The notes below the pieces were generated by a model that saw only the letters and a list, made by a program, of their open reading frames with translations, had not been told where the DNA came from and did no database searches. Shown here piece by piece: positions 50,941-59,324 of a stretch of 64,000 nucleotides of DNA (the first letter of the stretch is position 1; each line of letters opens with the position of its first letter). The stretch is from Luteimonas huabeiensis HB2 (GTDB lineage: Bacteria > Pseudomonadota > Gammaproteobacteria > Xanthomonadales > Xanthomonadaceae). The stretch spans positions 1 to 64,000 of the forward strand of contig NZ_JAAN01000026.1 in assembly GCF_000559025.1 (NCBI RefSeq), given 5' to 3'. A program made the position numbers and the translations under genes.

Positions 50941-51780
50941 TCAACGCCGGGGCAACGCCTCGCCCGCGGGCAGGCCGTCGAGCGCGAAGCGGTCGGCATC
51001 GAGCATCGCCGGGAAGTGTTCGTGGAACGCGTGCAGGGCCTCGGCCCGGAGCGTCGTGGTGCTGACCACCTCGTGGTCGGCCGACTCCGCCAGCGGCTTG
51101 CCGGCGAAGTCCAGCACCACGCTGTCGCCGGCGTAGTCCAGGTCGTTGCCGTCGCGACCGACGCGGTTGACCCCGGCGACGTAGCACAGGTTCTCGATCG
51201 CGCGCGCGCGCAGCAGCGTCTTCCAGGCGTAGGCGCGCGCGGCCGGCCAGTTGGCCACGAAGATCTGCAGGTCGAAATCCAGCCGCCCCGGCCGCTCCGC
51301 GTCGTAGCGGTTGCGGCAGAACACCGGGAAGCGCAGGTCGTAGCAGACCTGCAGGTTGATCCGCCAGCCGCGCCAGTCCACGCTCACGCGCTCGCGTCCC
51401 GGGGCGTAGCGCTTGTGCTCGCCGGCGTAGCGGAACAGATGGCGCTTGTCGTAGTGCGCCAGCGCGCCGTCCGGCGTGGCCCACAGCATCCGGTTGAACA
51501 CGCCCTCGGGCGTGCGCAGCTGCACGCTGCCGGTCACCGCCGCGTCGAGCGCCGCGGCCTGCTCGCGCATCCAGGCCACGGTGGGGCCGTCCATGCCCTC
51601 GGCGCGGTCGATGGCATCGTTGCTGAAGCCGCTGGTGAAGGTTTCCGGCAGCACCACCACGTCGGTGATGCCGCGCAGCGGCGCGATCAGCTCGCCGTAG
51701 TAGTCCCGGTTGCCGGCGGGATCGTGCCACAGCGTGGCGCCCTGGACGGTGGAGATGCGGAGGTCGTTGCTCGGATTCAC
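50941..51780 (-). CDS. Carbon-nitrogen hydrolase, probable omega-amidase (YafV/Nit2 type)
   Basis: Nitrilase-superfamily amidase (279 aa) predicted to hydrolyse alpha-ketoglutaramate or alpha-ketosuccinamate to the keto acid and ammonia. The Glu-Lys-Cys triad is in place: E46 in VVLPETFTSGF, K112 in HYDKRHLF and C146 in LQVCYDLRFPVF. Translation appears to begin at a GTG at 51780. It lies 35 nt downstream of an aminotransferase gene of the methionine/glutamine transaminase type on the same strand; such pairs drive transamination by removing the amide product. Confidence 0.9.
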   Translation of the reverse strand: MNPSNDLRISTVQGATLWHDPAGNRDYYGELIAPLRGITDVVVLPETFTSGFSNDAIDRAEGMDGPTVAWMREQAAALDAAVTGSVQLRTPEGVFNRMLWATPDGALAHYDKRHLFRYAGEHKRYAPGRERVSVDWRGWRINLQVCYDLRFPVFCRNRYDAERPGRLDFDLQIFVANWPAARAYAWKTLLRARAIENLCYVAGVNRVGRDGNDLDYAGDSVVLDFAGKPLAESADHEVVSTTTLRAEALHAFHEHFPAMLDADRFALDGLPAGEALPRR

Positions 51781-51815
51781 GGGGATCGCCTGCGCTGGAG
51801 GGAGAGGATCGGCCG

Positions 51816-52964
51816 CTAGAGGTCGCGCAACCGCTCGATCGCCGCGTCCAGCGTCGCCTCGTTCTTGGCGAAGCACAGCCGCGCCAGGCGCTGGCCGGCG
51901 GGCGGCTCGGCGTAGAACGGCGACAGTGGGATCGCGGCCACGCCGTGCTCGACGGTCAGCCAGCGGCAGAACGCGGCATCGTCCAGGTCGCTGACCTCGG
52001 CGTAGTCGACCAGCTGGAAGTAGCCGCCGGGCACCGGCAGCGGCTTGAGCCGGGTGCCGAGCAGCCGCTCTCGGAAGCCGTCGCGCTTGGCCTGGTAGAA
52101 CGCGCCCAGCCCCTCGTAGTGTTCCGGCTCGGCCTCGAGCATGGCCGCGAAGGCGTGCTGGGCCGGGGCGAAGGTGCAGAAGACGTTGTACTGGTGCACC
52201 TTGCGGAACTCCGCGCTCAGGCGCGGCGGCGCGATGCAGTAGCCGATCTTCCAGCCGGTGCAGTGGTAGGTCTTGCCGAAGCTCGAGACCACGAAGGCGC
52301 GCTCGCGCAGCGCCGGGTAGCGCAGCACCGACTCGTGGCGCGCGCCGTCGAAGACGATGTGCTCGTAGACCTCGTCGGACAGCAGCACGATGCCGGTGCC
52401 GTCGAGCAGCGCCTCCAGCGCGGCCATGTCCCCGGCGGAGAACGTCGCGCCGGAAGGATTGTGCGGGGAGTTGACGATCAGCATCCGCGTGCGCGGGGTG
52501 ATCGCCGCGCGCACCGCGTCCCAGTCGGCGGCGAAGCTGCGCGGGTCCAGCGGCACGTGTACCGCGCGCGCGCCGGCCAGCTCGATCGCCGGCTCGTAGC
52601 TGTCGTAGGCCGGATCGAGCACGATCACCTCGTCGCCGGCGCGCACCACCGCGTGGATGGCGTCGAACAGCGCCTCCGTCGCGCCGCTGGTCACGGTGAC
52701 CTCGGCGTCCGGATCGGGCGCATGGCCGTAGACGCGCGCGGTCTTGGCGGCGATGGCCTGGCGCAGCGCCGGCACCCCGGTCATCGGCGCGTACTGGTTG
52801 TGGCCGGCGCGCATCGCCCGCGCCAGTTCCTCCACCAGCCGCGGCGGCACGTCGAAGTCCGGGAAGCCCTGCCCCAGGTTGACCGCGCCGTGCTCGGCGG
52901 CCAGTTGCGACATCACGGTGAAGATGGTGGTGCCGACGTTGGGCAGCTTGCTCTCGGGTCGCAT
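51816..52964 (-). CDS. Methionine/glutamine aminotransferase (YbdL/KAT-like)
   Basis: PLP-dependent class I aminotransferase (382 aa), close to YbdL and kynurenine/glutamine transaminases that use methionine or aromatic residues with keto-acid acceptors. Marks are NLGQGFPDFDVPP, TSGATEALFDAI, IVNSPHNPSGATF, LLSDEVYEHIVFD and the PLP Lys in SFGKTYHCTGWKIGY (K231). The ATG at 52964 is preferred to a GTG six nucleotides upstream. Pairing with the omega-amidase gene suggests transamination of the methionine salvage keto acid 2-oxo-4-methylthiobutanoate using glutamine. Confidence 0.92.
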   Translation of the reverse strand: MRPESKLPNVGTTIFTVMSQLAAEHGAVNLGQGFPDFDVPPRLVEELARAMRAGHNQYAPMTGVPALRQAIAAKTARVYGHAPDPDAEVTVTSGATEALFDAIHAVVRAGDEVIVLDPAYDSYEPAIELAGARAVHVPLDPRSFAADWDAVRAAITPRTRMLIVNSPHNPSGATFSAGDMAALEALLDGTGIVLLSDEVYEHIVFDGARHESVLRYPALRERAFVVSSFGKTYHCTGWKIGYCIAPPRLSAEFRKVHQYNVFCTFAPAQHAFAAMLEAEPEHYEGLGAFYQAKRDGFRERLLGTRLKPLPVPGGYFQLVDYAEVSDLDDAAFCRWLTVEHGVAAIPLSPFYAEPPAGQRLARLCFAKNEATLDAAIERLRDL

Positions 52965-53014
52965 CGCCACTGCTAGCCTGTAGAACGGATGGACCCCGGA
53001 GTGTACCCGCCGCC

Positions 53015-53530
53015 ATGGGCGACCACGACCATGCGCATGCCGCCGCGCTGCTCGACGCCTACCTGCATGCGCGCTACGCGGTGCAGGCCGGCGGGCGCTG
53101 GCGCGCGCTGCGGATCGGCGCCCCGCCTCCGTCCGCGCTGCTGCGCGCCCTGCCCGGGGCGACGCGTTTCGGCGTGATCACCGCCTGGAATCCCGGCTCG
53201 GTACCGTGCGACGCCCGGCGCAACGCGGCGGCCGACCGGCGGCTGCGCGCGGCGCTGGACGCGCTGTCCCCGGTCGCCCCGCTGCGCACCCGCGCCTGCG
53301 CGCCGGACGGCGGCTGGCAGGAACCGGGCTGGCTGGTCCCCGGCCTGGAGGCCGCCACCCTGGATGCCCTCGCCCGCCGCTTCGGCCAGCTCGGCACGCT
53401 GCACTGGGCGGCCGGCGGCCCGGTGCGCCTGCGCATGGACGCCGCGCCGCCGCCCGGCGCCGCGGAACGATCCCCCTACGTGGACTGGCTGCGCGACTTC
53501 CGGGCCCAGCGCGCCCCGGCGACGGCCTGA
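53015..53530 (+). CDS. DUF3293 domain protein
   Basis: Protein of 171 aa resembling the DUF3293 family, recognised by FGVITAWNPGSVPCDARRNA followed by RLRAALDAL and a C-terminal region with PGWLVPGLEAATLDALARRFGQ. The function is unknown. It is divergent from the aminotransferase gene with 50 nt between starts. Its 3' end overlaps by about 55 nt the end of a small gene on the opposite strand. Confidence 0.8.
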   Translation: MGDHDHAHAAALLDAYLHARYAVQAGGRWRALRIGAPPPSALLRALPGATRFGVITAWNPGSVPCDARRNAAADRRLRAALDALSPVAPLRTRACAPDGGWQEPGWLVPGLEAATLDALARRFGQLGTLHWAAGGPVRLRMDAAPPPGAAERSPYVDWLRDFRAQRAPATA

Positions 53531-53754
53531 GCGGAGCCGCGCGCGCCGGAAGCGGCGCCGCTTTCCCGGGCCAGCACGTCGAGCAGGAAGTCGAGCACCC
53601 GCGCGCCCTGCCCGGCCGCCACCAGCTCGCGCGCGGTCGCGCGCTGCAGCCGCTCGATCGGCACCGAGCGGTACCAGTCGCGGGCCTCCTCCGGGCCGTT
53701 GGACAACGCCTCCGCCAGCGCCAGGATCCGCCGTTCGAGCGCCGGATCGGTCAT
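53476..53754 (-). CDS. Small protein in the two-component operon
   Basis: Predicted 92-aa cytoplasmic protein. The first 60 residues are helical by appearance (LERRILALAEALSNGPEEARDWYRSVPIE, then ELVAAGQGARVLDFLLDVLA), and the last 30 are basic and of low complexity. The ATG overlaps the histidine kinase stop (ATGA), which supports translation. The C-terminal 55 nt run antisense into the DUF3293 gene. I do not recognise the family. Confidence 0.6.
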   Translation of the reverse strand: MTDPALERRILALAEALSNGPEEARDWYRSVPIERLQRATARELVAAGQGARVLDFLLDVLARESGAASGARGSAQAVAGARWARKSRSQST

Positions 53755-55112
53755 GCCGCGCCGCCCTCGTCCGCGGCGTCGATCGCGACCACGAAGCGCG
53801 CGCCGCCGCCGGCCGCGTCCTCGAACCGCACCCGCCAGTCGTGGGCGACGCAGATCTCGCGGACGATGGCCAGGCCCAGCCCGGCGCCGCCGGTGGCGTC
53901 GGGGCCGTGCCAGAAGCGCTCGAACAGGTGCGCGCGGTCCTGCGCGACCACGCCGGGCCCCTGGTCGGACACCGCGAAACCGGCCGGCGAGACCTCGAGC
54001 GTCACCTCGCCGCCGGCGGGCGAGTGCCGCACGGCGTTCTCCAGCAGGTTCTTCAACATCACGAAGACCGCGCCCTCGTCGGCCTCGACCCAGGGCTCGG
54101 CGCCGGTCCGCTCCACCCGCAGCGCGACCCCGCTGCGCTCGGCGTGCCGGGCCAGGTAGCCGGCCGCGTCGGCCGCCAGCGCCCACAGCGAACAGCGCGC
54201 GAAGCGGTAGTTGCCGGCCTCGCTGACTTCGGCCAGGTGCAGCAGCTGATTCACCTGCCGGGCCATGAGCCGGGTCTCGCGCAGCATCGCGGCCTTGTCG
54301 GTGCCCTGGCTAAGCTCGATCTCCGCCTGCAGCAGGGTCAGCGGCGTCTTCAGTTCGTGCGCGGCGGTGGCGAGGAACGTCTGCTGCACCCGGAAGCCGT
54401 GTTCGAGGCGCGCGAGCGCGGCGTTGAGGGCGTCGATCAGCGGCGCCATCTCCGCCGGCACGCCGTCCACGCGCAGGCGCGCCGACAGCGTGCGCGGGCC
54501 GATCCGGGCGGCGATCGCGGAGGCGCGCTGCAGCGGCACCATCGCGCGGCGGACGTTGCGCCAGACCACCAGCGCGAACACCGCCAGCGCGAACGAGGCC
54601 GTCGCCGCGACCGCGCCCAGGTGCAGTTCCCGCGCGTATTCGGCCAGCCGCTCCACGAAGCGGTCGCTGCGCGCGGCCACGAGCGTGTAGCGCTCGCCGT
54701 CGCGGACCACTTCGCGTTCGCGCACCCGCAGGCGCACCGGCTCGCCATCGCCGCGCAGGTCCAGCTCGGACGCGCCCGGCGGGCGGCGCTCCAGCGCCTG
54801 CAGCGCCAGGCCGGCCGGGCTGGCGAACGCCGCGCGCCCGTCGGCGCCCACGACGCGGAAGGCGGTGTCCTTGCGCAGCGCGTCGTACATGTCCGCCGAA
54901 GGCAGCGGCGCCAGCGTCGGGCGCCCGGCGCCGTCGCTGCGCAGCGCGTGCTCCAGTTCGTCCAACTCCGCGACCAGCTTGGCGTCCACTCGGCCCTCGA
55001 GGTCGCGCACGTACAACAGCGCGACGGCCAGCGCCGCGGCGGCAAGGCTTGCGGCCAGCATGCCCAGCAGCGCCGACAGCATCAGCCGCCCGGACAGGCT
55101 AGCCGGCCACAT
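53751..55112 (-). CDS. Two-component sensor histidine kinase
   Basis: Membrane-bound kinase (453 aa). Two transmembrane segments (about 9-34 and 166-184) enclose a periplasmic sensor of roughly 130 residues, followed by a HAMP-like linker. The dimerisation box is FLATAAHELKTPLTLL with phosphoacceptor H252. The ATPase motifs are NLLENAVRHSP (N), DQGPGV (G1), FERFW (F) and GGAGLGLAIV (G2). It overlaps the response regulator gene by 14 nt upstream and the small gene by ATGA downstream. The signal sensed is unknown; architecture fits the QseC/PmrB-like EnvZ group. Confidence 0.93.
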   Translation of the reverse strand: MWPASLSGRLMLSALLGMLAASLAAAALAVALLYVRDLEGRVDAKLVAELDELEHALRSDGAGRPTLAPLPSADMYDALRKDTAFRVVGADGRAAFASPAGLALQALERRPPGASELDLRGDGEPVRLRVREREVVRDGERYTLVAARSDRFVERLAEYARELHLGAVAATASFALAVFALVVWRNVRRAMVPLQRASAIAARIGPRTLSARLRVDGVPAEMAPLIDALNAALARLEHGFRVQQTFLATAAHELKTPLTLLQAEIELSQGTDKAAMLRETRLMARQVNQLLHLAEVSEAGNYRFARCSLWALAADAAGYLARHAERSGVALRVERTGAEPWVEADEGAVFVMLKNLLENAVRHSPAGGEVTLEVSPAGFAVSDQGPGVVAQDRAHLFERFWHGPDATGGAGLGLAIVREICVAHDWRVRFEDAAGGGARFVVAIDAADEGGAA

Positions 55113-55785
55113 CGCCGGCCTCCAGCGCGAACCCCTGGCCGCGGGTGTTGACCAGCGCCAGCCCCGCGCCGATCGCCGCCAGCTTCCGGCGCAGGCGATG
55201 CACCGCCACGTCGAGCGCGTTCGGCGTCACCGCCTCGGTCAGCCCCCAGGCCGCCTGTTCCAGGCTGTGGCGGCGCACGGTGCGCCCCTGCGCCCGCACC
55301 AGGCAGAGCATCAGTTGCAGCTCTGCCGGCGCCAGCGTCGCCACCTGGTCGCCCACGCGCATGCACCCGCCCTCCGGGTCCACGCTGAGCCCCGCGTAGG
55401 CGAACTCGACCGGCTGCAGCGCCGGGGCCCGGCGCAGCAGCGCGCGCACCCGCGCCACCAGTTCCTCCATGGCGAACGGCTTGGGCAGGTAGTCGTCGGC
55501 GCCGGCCTCCAGCCCGTCGACGCGGTCGCGCAGCGCGTCGCGGGCGGTCAGCATCAGGCAGGGCGTCAGGCAACCGGCCGCGCGCAGGCGCCGGACCAGG
55601 GACAGGCCGTCGCCGCCGGGCAGCCCGCGATCGACGATCATCGCCGCGTACTCGCGCTCGCCGAGCGCCGGCCAGGCCGATTCGAGGGTATGGAAGACGT
55701 CGGCGGCGATCCCGGCCGCGTGCAGCCCGCGCACGATCAGGTCGGCGATGCGCGCATGGTCTTCGACGAGGGCGATGCGGCTCAT
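55099..55785 (-). CDS. OmpR-family response regulator
   Basis: Response regulator (228 aa) with receiver and winged-helix DNA-binding domains. The acidic pocket is E8-D9, the phosphoacceptor D52 ([11 protein letters not shown]) and the conserved Lys K102 ([17 protein letters not shown]). The effector domain ends with [11 protein letters not shown] and [10 protein letters not shown]. It is the first gene of a three-gene operon with the kinase and a small protein. The ATG at 55785 starts directly at the receiver domain. Confidence 0.93.
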   Translation of the reverse strand: MSRIALVEDHARIADLIVRGLHAAGIAADVFHTLESAWPALGEREYAAMIVDRGLPGGDGLSLVRRLRAAGCLTPCLMLTARDALRDRVDGLEAGADDYLPKPFAMEELVARVRALLRRAPALQPVEFAYAGLSVDPEGGCMRVGDQVATLAPAELQLMLCLVRAQGRTVRRHSLEQAAWGLTEAVTPNALDVAVHRLRRKLAAIGAGLALVNTRGQGFALEAGDVAG

Positions 55786-56303
55786 GGGCGACGACCGGGG
55801 CGGACGGCGGAGGGGAGGCGTTCGGACCGGGCGCGTCGCCCCGATCGGAGTGCGCGCACTGGCGCCGGCGGTTGCGCCCGGGCGCAACCGCGGCCCTCGC
55901 GCGCCGCGGACCGGCGCGCGGCGCCGGCGCGGCGACGGCCCGCTGCGCGGCACCGCAGGCCGCCGGCCACGGCGCGCACGCCGTCATGGTAGTGCGCTGG
56001 GCCGTCCGGCGGGCAACGCGCGCCGAGGCCGAGCGCGATCGCGCCGCCGCGGCCGAAGGCGTCCGCGCGGCGCCCGGACGGTCGGTCGGGGACGCCGCGA
56101 CCGGGGGGCTCGGCGCGGGGCGGCGCGGCGGGAGACAGGCGGGCGATGGCGTGCCTTTGCATGACGGCGATCGTCGGCGGGGGCCGCCACCCTGCCCGCT
56201 CGCGACTTACCGCCGACTTACGCGCTCGCGCCCGGCGGCCCGGGACGGCGGCACGGTAGAATGGCGCGTCTCCAGCCGCCGCCGCGCGCGTCGCGCCCGC
56301 CGA
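55786..56303. other. Divergent gap between the response regulator and ccm operons
   Basis: This 518-nt region contains no supported gene on either strand. It holds a perfect 20-nt palindrome without a loop, GGTTGCGCCCGGGCGCAACC at 55870-55889, about 85 nt upstream of the response regulator start. A cluster of relatively AT-rich positions from about 56155 to 56262 includes the likely ccm promoter. The rest is G/C-rich without further clear structure. Confidence 0.6.
56255..56260 (+). promoter_or_regulatory. -10-like box of the ccm operon
   Basis: TAGAAT matches the -10 consensus at five of six positions and lies 44 nt before the ccmA ATG. No clear -35 element is seen at the expected distance. 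Confidence 0.4.
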
Positions 56304-56972
56304 ATGCCAGAATCCCCAGCGCCCCCGCCGCTGCTCGCCGCGCGGGGCCTCACCTTCAGCCGCGACGACCGCCCGGTGTTCGGGCCGCTGGCGTTCTCGG
56401 TGGATGCGGGCGAGGCGCTGCTGGTGCGCGGCGGCAACGGCGCCGGCAAGACCACGCTGCTGCGGGTGCTGGCCGGGCTGTTGCGCGCCGACGCCGGCGA
56501 GGTCGAGATCGACGGCCGCCCCACCGCCACGGCGCTGCGCGCGCGCGCCATCGCCTACCTCGGCCACCTGCCGGGGCTCAAGGCCGATCTCACCGCGCTG
56601 GAGAACCTGCGCTTCCTGTGCGGCCTGCACGGGCTGCGCCCGGGCCAGGGCCTGGAGCCGGCGCTGGCCACCGTCGGCCTGGCCGGCTACGAGGACACGC
56701 CGGCGCGCAAGCTGTCGGCCGGGCAGAAGAAGCGCCTGTCGCTGGCCCGGCTGTGGCTGTCGCCGGCGCCGCTGTGGCTGCTCGACGAACCCTACGCCAA
56801 CCTCGATCTGGACGGCATCGGGCTGGTCAACCGCATGGTCCAGGCGCAGCTGCGCGCCGGCGGCGCCGCGCTGGTGACCACCCACGGCGCCTACGCCGCG
56901 CCGCCGGTGCGTACCCGCGAGCTGGTGCTGGGCGACGCGCCGGCCCCCGCCGCCACGGGGGCGGCCGCGTGA
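56304..56972 (+). CDS. ccmA: Cytochrome c maturation ATPase CcmA
   Basis: ATPase (222 aa) of the CcmABCD complex, whose ATP hydrolysis releases holo-CcmE carrying heme. Walker A is [16 protein letters not shown], the signature [16 protein letters not shown], Walker [13 protein letters not shown], and the switch His in LVTTHGAY. It is the first gene of a complete ccm operon. The ATG at 56304 gives the usual short N-terminus. Its stop overlaps the ccmB start (GTGA). Confidence 0.96.
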   Translation: MPESPAPPPLLAARGLTFSRDDRPVFGPLAFSVDAGEALLVRGGNGAGKTTLLRVLAGLLRADAGEVEIDGRPTATALRARAIAYLGHLPGLKADLTALENLRFLCGLHGLRPGQGLEPALATVGLAGYEDTPARKLSAGQKKRLSLARLWLSPAPLWLLDEPYANLDLDGIGLVNRMVQAQLRAGGAALVTTHGAYAAPPVRTRELVLGDAPAPAATGAAA

Positions 56973-57652
56973 GCCGGCCCTCGCTCCACGGCACCGCCGC
57001 CGCGCTGGCCGCGCGCGATCTGCGCCTGCTCTGGCGGCGCCGCGGCGATGCGCTGCAGCCGGCGCTGTTCGCGCTGCTGGTGGTGGTGCTGTTCGGCCTC
57101 GCCCTGGGCGGCGACGCCGACACCCTGGCCGGGGTGGCCGCCGGCGTGCTGTGGGTCTCGGTGCTGCTGTCGGGCCTGCTCGCGCTGGACACGCTGTTCC
57201 GCGGCGACGCCGAGGACGGCTCGCTGGAGCAGTGGATGCTCTCCCCGGTGCCGCTGGCCTGGCTGGTGCTGGTGCGCACGGCGCTGCACTGGGCCACCAC
57301 CGCGCTGCCGCTGATCGTCGCCGCGCCGCTTTTGGCCGAGCTGATGCAGTTGCCGCGCGCGCAACTGCCCACCCTGCTCGCCGGGCTCGCGCTCGGCACG
57401 CCGCTGCTGAGCCTGATCGGCGCGGTCGTGGCCGCCTTGACCGTCGGGATGCGCCGGTCCGGTATCCTACTGGCCCTGCTGGCGCTGCCGCTGTACGTGC
57501 CGGTGCTGGTGTTCGGCGCCGGCAGCGTCGCCCAGGCGGGACAGGGACAGGATCCGAGCGGCGGTCTGCTGCTGCTGGCCGCGGGACTCGTGCTGGCGAT
57601 CGTGCTGGCGCCGGTCGCGGCGGCGGCCGCCATCCGGATCGCCCTGAATTGA
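56969..57652 (+). CDS. ccmB: Heme exporter protein CcmB
   Basis: Membrane component (227 aa, six helices) of the CcmABCD complex. Family marks are [27 protein letters not shown], seen as [16 protein letters not shown], and [25 protein letters not shown] near the middle. It begins with GTG at 56969, overlapping the ccmA stop. A 57-nt gap with a strong hairpin separates it from ccmC. Confidence 0.95.
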   Translation: MSRPSLHGTAAALAARDLRLLWRRRGDALQPALFALLVVVLFGLALGGDADTLAGVAAGVLWVSVLLSGLLALDTLFRGDAEDGSLEQWMLSPVPLAWLVLVRTALHWATTALPLIVAAPLLAELMQLPRAQLPTLLAGLALGTPLLSLIGAVVAALTVGMRRSGILLALLALPLYVPVLVFGAGSVAQAGQGQDPSGGLLLLAAGLVLAIVLAPVAAAAAIRIALN

Positions 57653-57675
57653 CCGCCGCGCCCTCACGCCAACGA

Positions 57676-57696
57676 CCCCCGGCTCGCCGCCGGGGG
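57676..57696 (+). other. Hairpin between ccmB and ccmC
   Basis: An 8-bp G/C-only stem (CCCCCGGC at 57676-57683 with GCCGGGGG at 57689-57696) and a 5-nt loop sit 14 nt before the ccmC ATG. The 3' arm forms most of the G-run that would serve as the ribosome binding site. No T-run follows, so it looks more like translational control or mRNA stabilisation than termination. Confidence 0.5.
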
Positions 57697-57709
57697 GGGT
57701 AGCCAAGAA

Positions 57710-58459
57710 ATGAATCCTGTCGTCCGCTGGTTCCACCAACTCGGCTCGCCGCCCTACTTCGACCGCTTCGCCGCGCGCTGGGCGCCGTGGGCGTACGCGC
57801 TCGGCCTGCTGACGATGGCCTGGGGCGCCTACGGCGCGCTGTTCCTGGTGCCGGCCGACTACCAGCAGGGCGACAGCTTCCGCATCCTCTACATCCACGT
57901 GCCCAGCGCCTGGATGAGCCTGGCGGTGTACGGGCTGATGGCGCTGTACGCGGCGATCGCGCTGGTCTGGCGGATCAAGCTGTGCGAGATCCTGGCCATG
58001 GCCTGCGCGCCGATCGGCGCCGCCTTCACCCTGATCACGCTGGTCACCGGCAGCATCTGGGGCCGGCCGATGTGGGGCACCTGGTGGGACTGGGACCCGC
58101 GGCTGACCACGGAACTGATCCTGCTGTTCATGTACCTCGGCGTGATCGGCCTGTACCAGGCGATCGAGGATCGCCGCGCCGCCGCGCGCGCGGCCTCGAT
58201 GCTGGCCATCGTCGGCGTCGCCCTGCTGCCGGTGATCCGCTACTCGGTGGTGTGGTGGAACTCGCTCCACCAGGGACAGACGATCCGCATCTTCGGCGAG
58301 TCCTCGATGGACCCGAGCATGATGCCGCCGCTGGTGTGGATGCTGGTCGGCACCAAGCTGTGGTTCGTCGGCTCGCTGCTCAACCGCGCCCGCGGCGACA
58401 ACCTCTACCGCGAAGGCGGCAAGGACTGGGTGCGCAAGCTCGCGGAGGAGCGCGCATGA
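57710..58459 (+). CDS. ccmC: Heme exporter/handler CcmC
   Basis: Six-helix membrane protein (249 aa) that presents heme to CcmE. The tryptophan-rich heme-handling motif is [17 protein letters not shown], and flanking His residues occur in [10 protein letters not shown] and WNSLHQG. Its stop overlaps the ccmD start (ATGA). The length matches the family. Confidence 0.96.
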   Translation: MNPVVRWFHQLGSPPYFDRFAARWAPWAYALGLLTMAWGAYGALFLVPADYQQGDSFRILYIHVPSAWMSLAVYGLMALYAAIALVWRIKLCEILAMACAPIGAAFTLITLVTGSIWGRPMWGTWWDWDPRLTTELILLFMYLGVIGLYQAIEDRRAAARAASMLAIVGVALLPVIRYSVVWWNSLHQGQTIRIFGESSMDPSMMPPLVWMLVGTKLWFVGSLLNRARGDNLYREGGKDWVRKLAEERA

Positions 58460-58626
58460 GCTACGCCGGCTACGTGCTCGCCGCCTACCTGTGCTTCGCC
58501 GCGGTGCTGCTGTGGGACTTCGTGGCCCCGCGCATCCGCATCCGCCGCCTGCTGCGCGGTGTGCGCCTGCTGTCCGCGCGCCGCTCGGCCGGCGCCAGGC
58601 CGCAGACCGAGGAGTTGACCCGATGA
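58456..58626 (+). CDS. ccmD: Heme exporter protein CcmD
   Basis: Short single-helix protein (56 aa) that holds CcmC, CcmE and CcmAB together. The N-terminal segment [22 protein letters not shown] is the membrane helix, followed by a basic tail [12 protein letters not shown]. Start and stop overlap ccmC and ccmE by ATGA on each side, and the position in the operon supports the call more than the sequence does. Confidence 0.92.
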   Translation: MSYAGYVLAAYLCFAAVLLWDFVAPRIRIRRLLRGVRLLSARRSAGARPQTEELTR

Positions 58627-59111
58627 ACCCGATCCGACGCCGCCGCCTGTGGTTCGTGGTCGCGCTGGTGGCCGCCGCCGGCCTGGCGACCGCCCTGGTC
58701 GCGCTGGCCCTGCAGCGCAACATCGCCTACCTGTACACCCCCGCCGAGATCCTCGACGGCCGCGCCGGCGCGTCCGTCGCCTCCGGCCAGGCGCGCTTCC
58801 GGCTGGGCGGGATGGTCGCCGAGGGGTCCTTCCAGCGCGACTCGGGCTCGCTCGACTCGCGCTTCGTGGTCACCGACGGCGACGCGGTGCTGCCGGTGGT
58901 CTACACCGGCCTGCTGCCGGATCTGTTCCGCGAGAACCAGGCGGTGGTCGCCACCGGCCGCATGCGCGACGGCACCTTCGTCGCCGAGGAAGTGCTGGCC
59001 AAGCACGACGAGACCTACGTGCCCAAGGAGGTCGCCGACAAGATGGGCCTGGCGCACGAGAAGCACGGCGTGGACGCCCCGGCCGCATCGCCCGCGGAGC
59101 GGGCGCCGTGA
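58623..59111 (+). CDS. ccmE: Cytochrome c maturation heme chaperone CcmE
   Basis: Periplasmic heme chaperone (162 aa) anchored by an N-terminal helix (about residues 9-30). The OB-fold includes [11 protein letters not shown] and [21 protein letters not shown]. The heme-binding His is H128 in [10 protein letters not shown], with the conserved Tyr nearby. It is followed by an unusual 213-nt repeat-bearing gap before ccmF, the only large gap in the operon. Confidence 0.96.
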   Translation: MNPIRRRRLWFVVALVAAAGLATALVALALQRNIAYLYTPAEILDGRAGASVASGQARFRLGGMVAEGSFQRDSGSLDSRFVVTDGDAVLPVVYTGLLPDLFRENQAVVATGRMRDGTFVAEEVLAKHDETYVPKEVADKMGLAHEKHGVDAPAASPAERAP

Positions 59112-59140
59112 TCGGCGTGAAGGCGGGACTGGAACGCGCC

Positions 59141-59314
59141 GGGACCCGGGACCCGGGACTCCATGAAGCCGGGACCCGGGACCCGGGACTCGGGACTCGG
59201 AAAGGCAATGGCAGAGGCGGTGCCGACCGGGCGTGCCGCAGGAAAGCGAACGCACCCAGTTGGAGCGGGTGTGTCGTTTTTCCCGAGTCCCGAGTCCCGA
59301 GTCCCGAGTCCCGG
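59141..59314. repeat. GGGACYC repeat element with complementary arms between ccmE and ccmF
   Basis: The left part has two identical 20-nt blocks of GGGACCC/GGGACT units (59141-59160 and 59171-59190) running into further GGGACTC units to 59200. The right part (59281-59314) is TCCCGAG repeated, the reverse complement, so the whole can fold into a long stem with an 80-nt loop. The right arm ends 10 nt before the ccmF ATG, where no ribosome binding site is visible. It resembles REP/MITE-like intergenic elements of Xanthomonadaceae. Confidence 0.85.
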
Positions 59315-59324
59315 CGTTGCCCCC

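Noticed and set aside
59163..59324. N-terminal extension of CcmF from an ATG at 59163
   Set aside because: It would be encoded by the GGGACTC repeat element and would precede the conserved CcmF start with 54 low-complexity residues.
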